From positions 1 to 5,518 of the forward strand of contig DOTA01000403.1 in NCBI GenBank assembly GCA_003513015.1: a stretch of 5,518 nucleotides of DNA, in the 5' to 3' direction. The stretch comes from Chloroflexota bacterium. Its GTDB lineage: Bacteria > Chloroflexota > Anaerolineae > Anaerolineales > UBA11858. Of this stretch, positions 5,174 through 5,518 are shown piece by piece; the stretch's first letter is position 1; every line of letters starts with the position of its first letter. The notes below the pieces were generated by a model that saw nothing but the letters and a program-made list of their open reading frames with translations, ran no database searches and was not told where the DNA came from. Both the position numbers and the translations under genes were made by a program.

Positions 5174-5518
5174 ATGTTATTCAACGAAACTACTTTCATT
5201 GGTATTGACCCTACCGCTGGCAAACAACCGATGGCTTATGCCGCCCTGGATCGTGATCTCAACCCTCTGGCGCTTGGTGAGGGGGATTTGGATGCGGTGA
5301 CAGCCTACGTAGGTGGGCAGCAGGCCGCTTTTGTGGCCGTAAACGCCCCGCGCCGCCCCAACCAGGGCTTGCTCAAACGCCCTGAAATCCGCGATGCCCT
5401 GCATCCCGTGCCCCGCCCCGGGCGTTGGGAGGGTTTCCGCGTGGCCGAATATCAACTTTACCAGCACAACATCCGCACCCCGCGCACCCGCGCCCAAAAA
5501 GATAAATGCCCGGCCTGG
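5174..5518 (+). CDS. DUF429 family protein (N-terminal part; runs off the window)
   Basis: The reading frame is open from an ATG at 5174 to the window edge, giving 115 residues with no stop. GAGG (5164-5167), six bases before the ATG, supports this start. The N-terminus has a beta-strand with FIGIDPTAGKQPMAYAALD (8-26), typical of the first strand of an RNase H-like or actin-like fold with Asp12. AFVAVNAPRRPNQG (52-65) follows, then FRVAEYQLYQHNIRTP (88-103) and CPAW at the edge. This order resembles DUF429 proteins, which are predicted RNase H-fold nucleases of unproven activity. Many family members have Asp in the second motif (IDAP); here it is Asn57. The rest of the gene, including any further acidic residues, lies outside the window. 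Function is unknown and family membership is by recognition only. Confidence 0.75.
   Translation, partial: MLFNETTFIGIDPTAGKQPMAYAALDRDLNPLALGEGDLDAVTAYVGGQQAAFVAVNAPRRPNQGLLKRPEIRDALHPVPRPGRWEGFRVAEYQLYQHNIRTPRTRAQKDKCPAW

Noticed and set aside
5177..5497. 106-codon minus-strand frame opposite the DUF429 gene
   Set aside because: The + strand frame is open to the edge, has a ribosome site and shows DUF429 motifs; the antisense frame is a shadow.

Overview
The window looks like a piece of a moderately GC-rich bacterial chromosome, most likely from Chloroflexota (Anaerolineae-like). This is inferred from gene content: a three-SH3b lipoprotein with a C-terminal NBR1-Ig-like domain, a DUF429 protein, a short YegD-type Hsp70 and a leaderless histidine-kinase-like gene. 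No rRNA or other phylogenetic marker is present to prove it. All genes are on the + strand. No tRNA, rRNA, CRISPR array, transposase or insertion-sequence end was seen.

Layout. Bases 3-95 are the C-terminal tail of an unidentified upstream gene. After 14 bases, including a GGAG ribosome site, comes a 396-residue protein (110-1300). It has an N-terminal helical/coiled-coil part and six repeated beta segments that resemble the C-terminal beta-pinwheel of DNA gyrase subunit A, but no topoisomerase catalytic domain. The gap 1301-1413 is packed with overlapping inverted repeats and ends in a terminator-like hairpin with six T. Next is a 447-residue Hsp70/actin-fold ATPase of YegD type (1414-2757) that lacks the DnaK substrate-binding domain. 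An AT-rich leader (2758-2923) with an 8-bp hairpin precedes a secreted lipoprotein (2924-4273) with three SH3b domains and an NBR1-Ig-like domain. A near-ideal intrinsic terminator (4292-4326) closes that unit.

A 219-residue cytoplasmic histidine-kinase-like protein (4396-5055) follows. Its TATAAT box sits so close to the ATG that the message should be leaderless. Its phospho-acceptor histidine box is intact but its ATP-binding boxes are eroded, which suggests a phosphotransferase or scaffold rather than a kinase. After a small hairpin and a candidate sigma-70 promoter, a DUF429 protein begins at 5174 and runs off the window.

How the genes relate. Only the first two (the upstream tail and the pinwheel protein) look like one operon. 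The others appear to be separate transcription units, and no shared pathway can be shown from this window. The observations most worth following are the free-standing gyrase-CTD-like protein, the nested hairpins downstream of it, and the leaderless degenerate histidine kinase.
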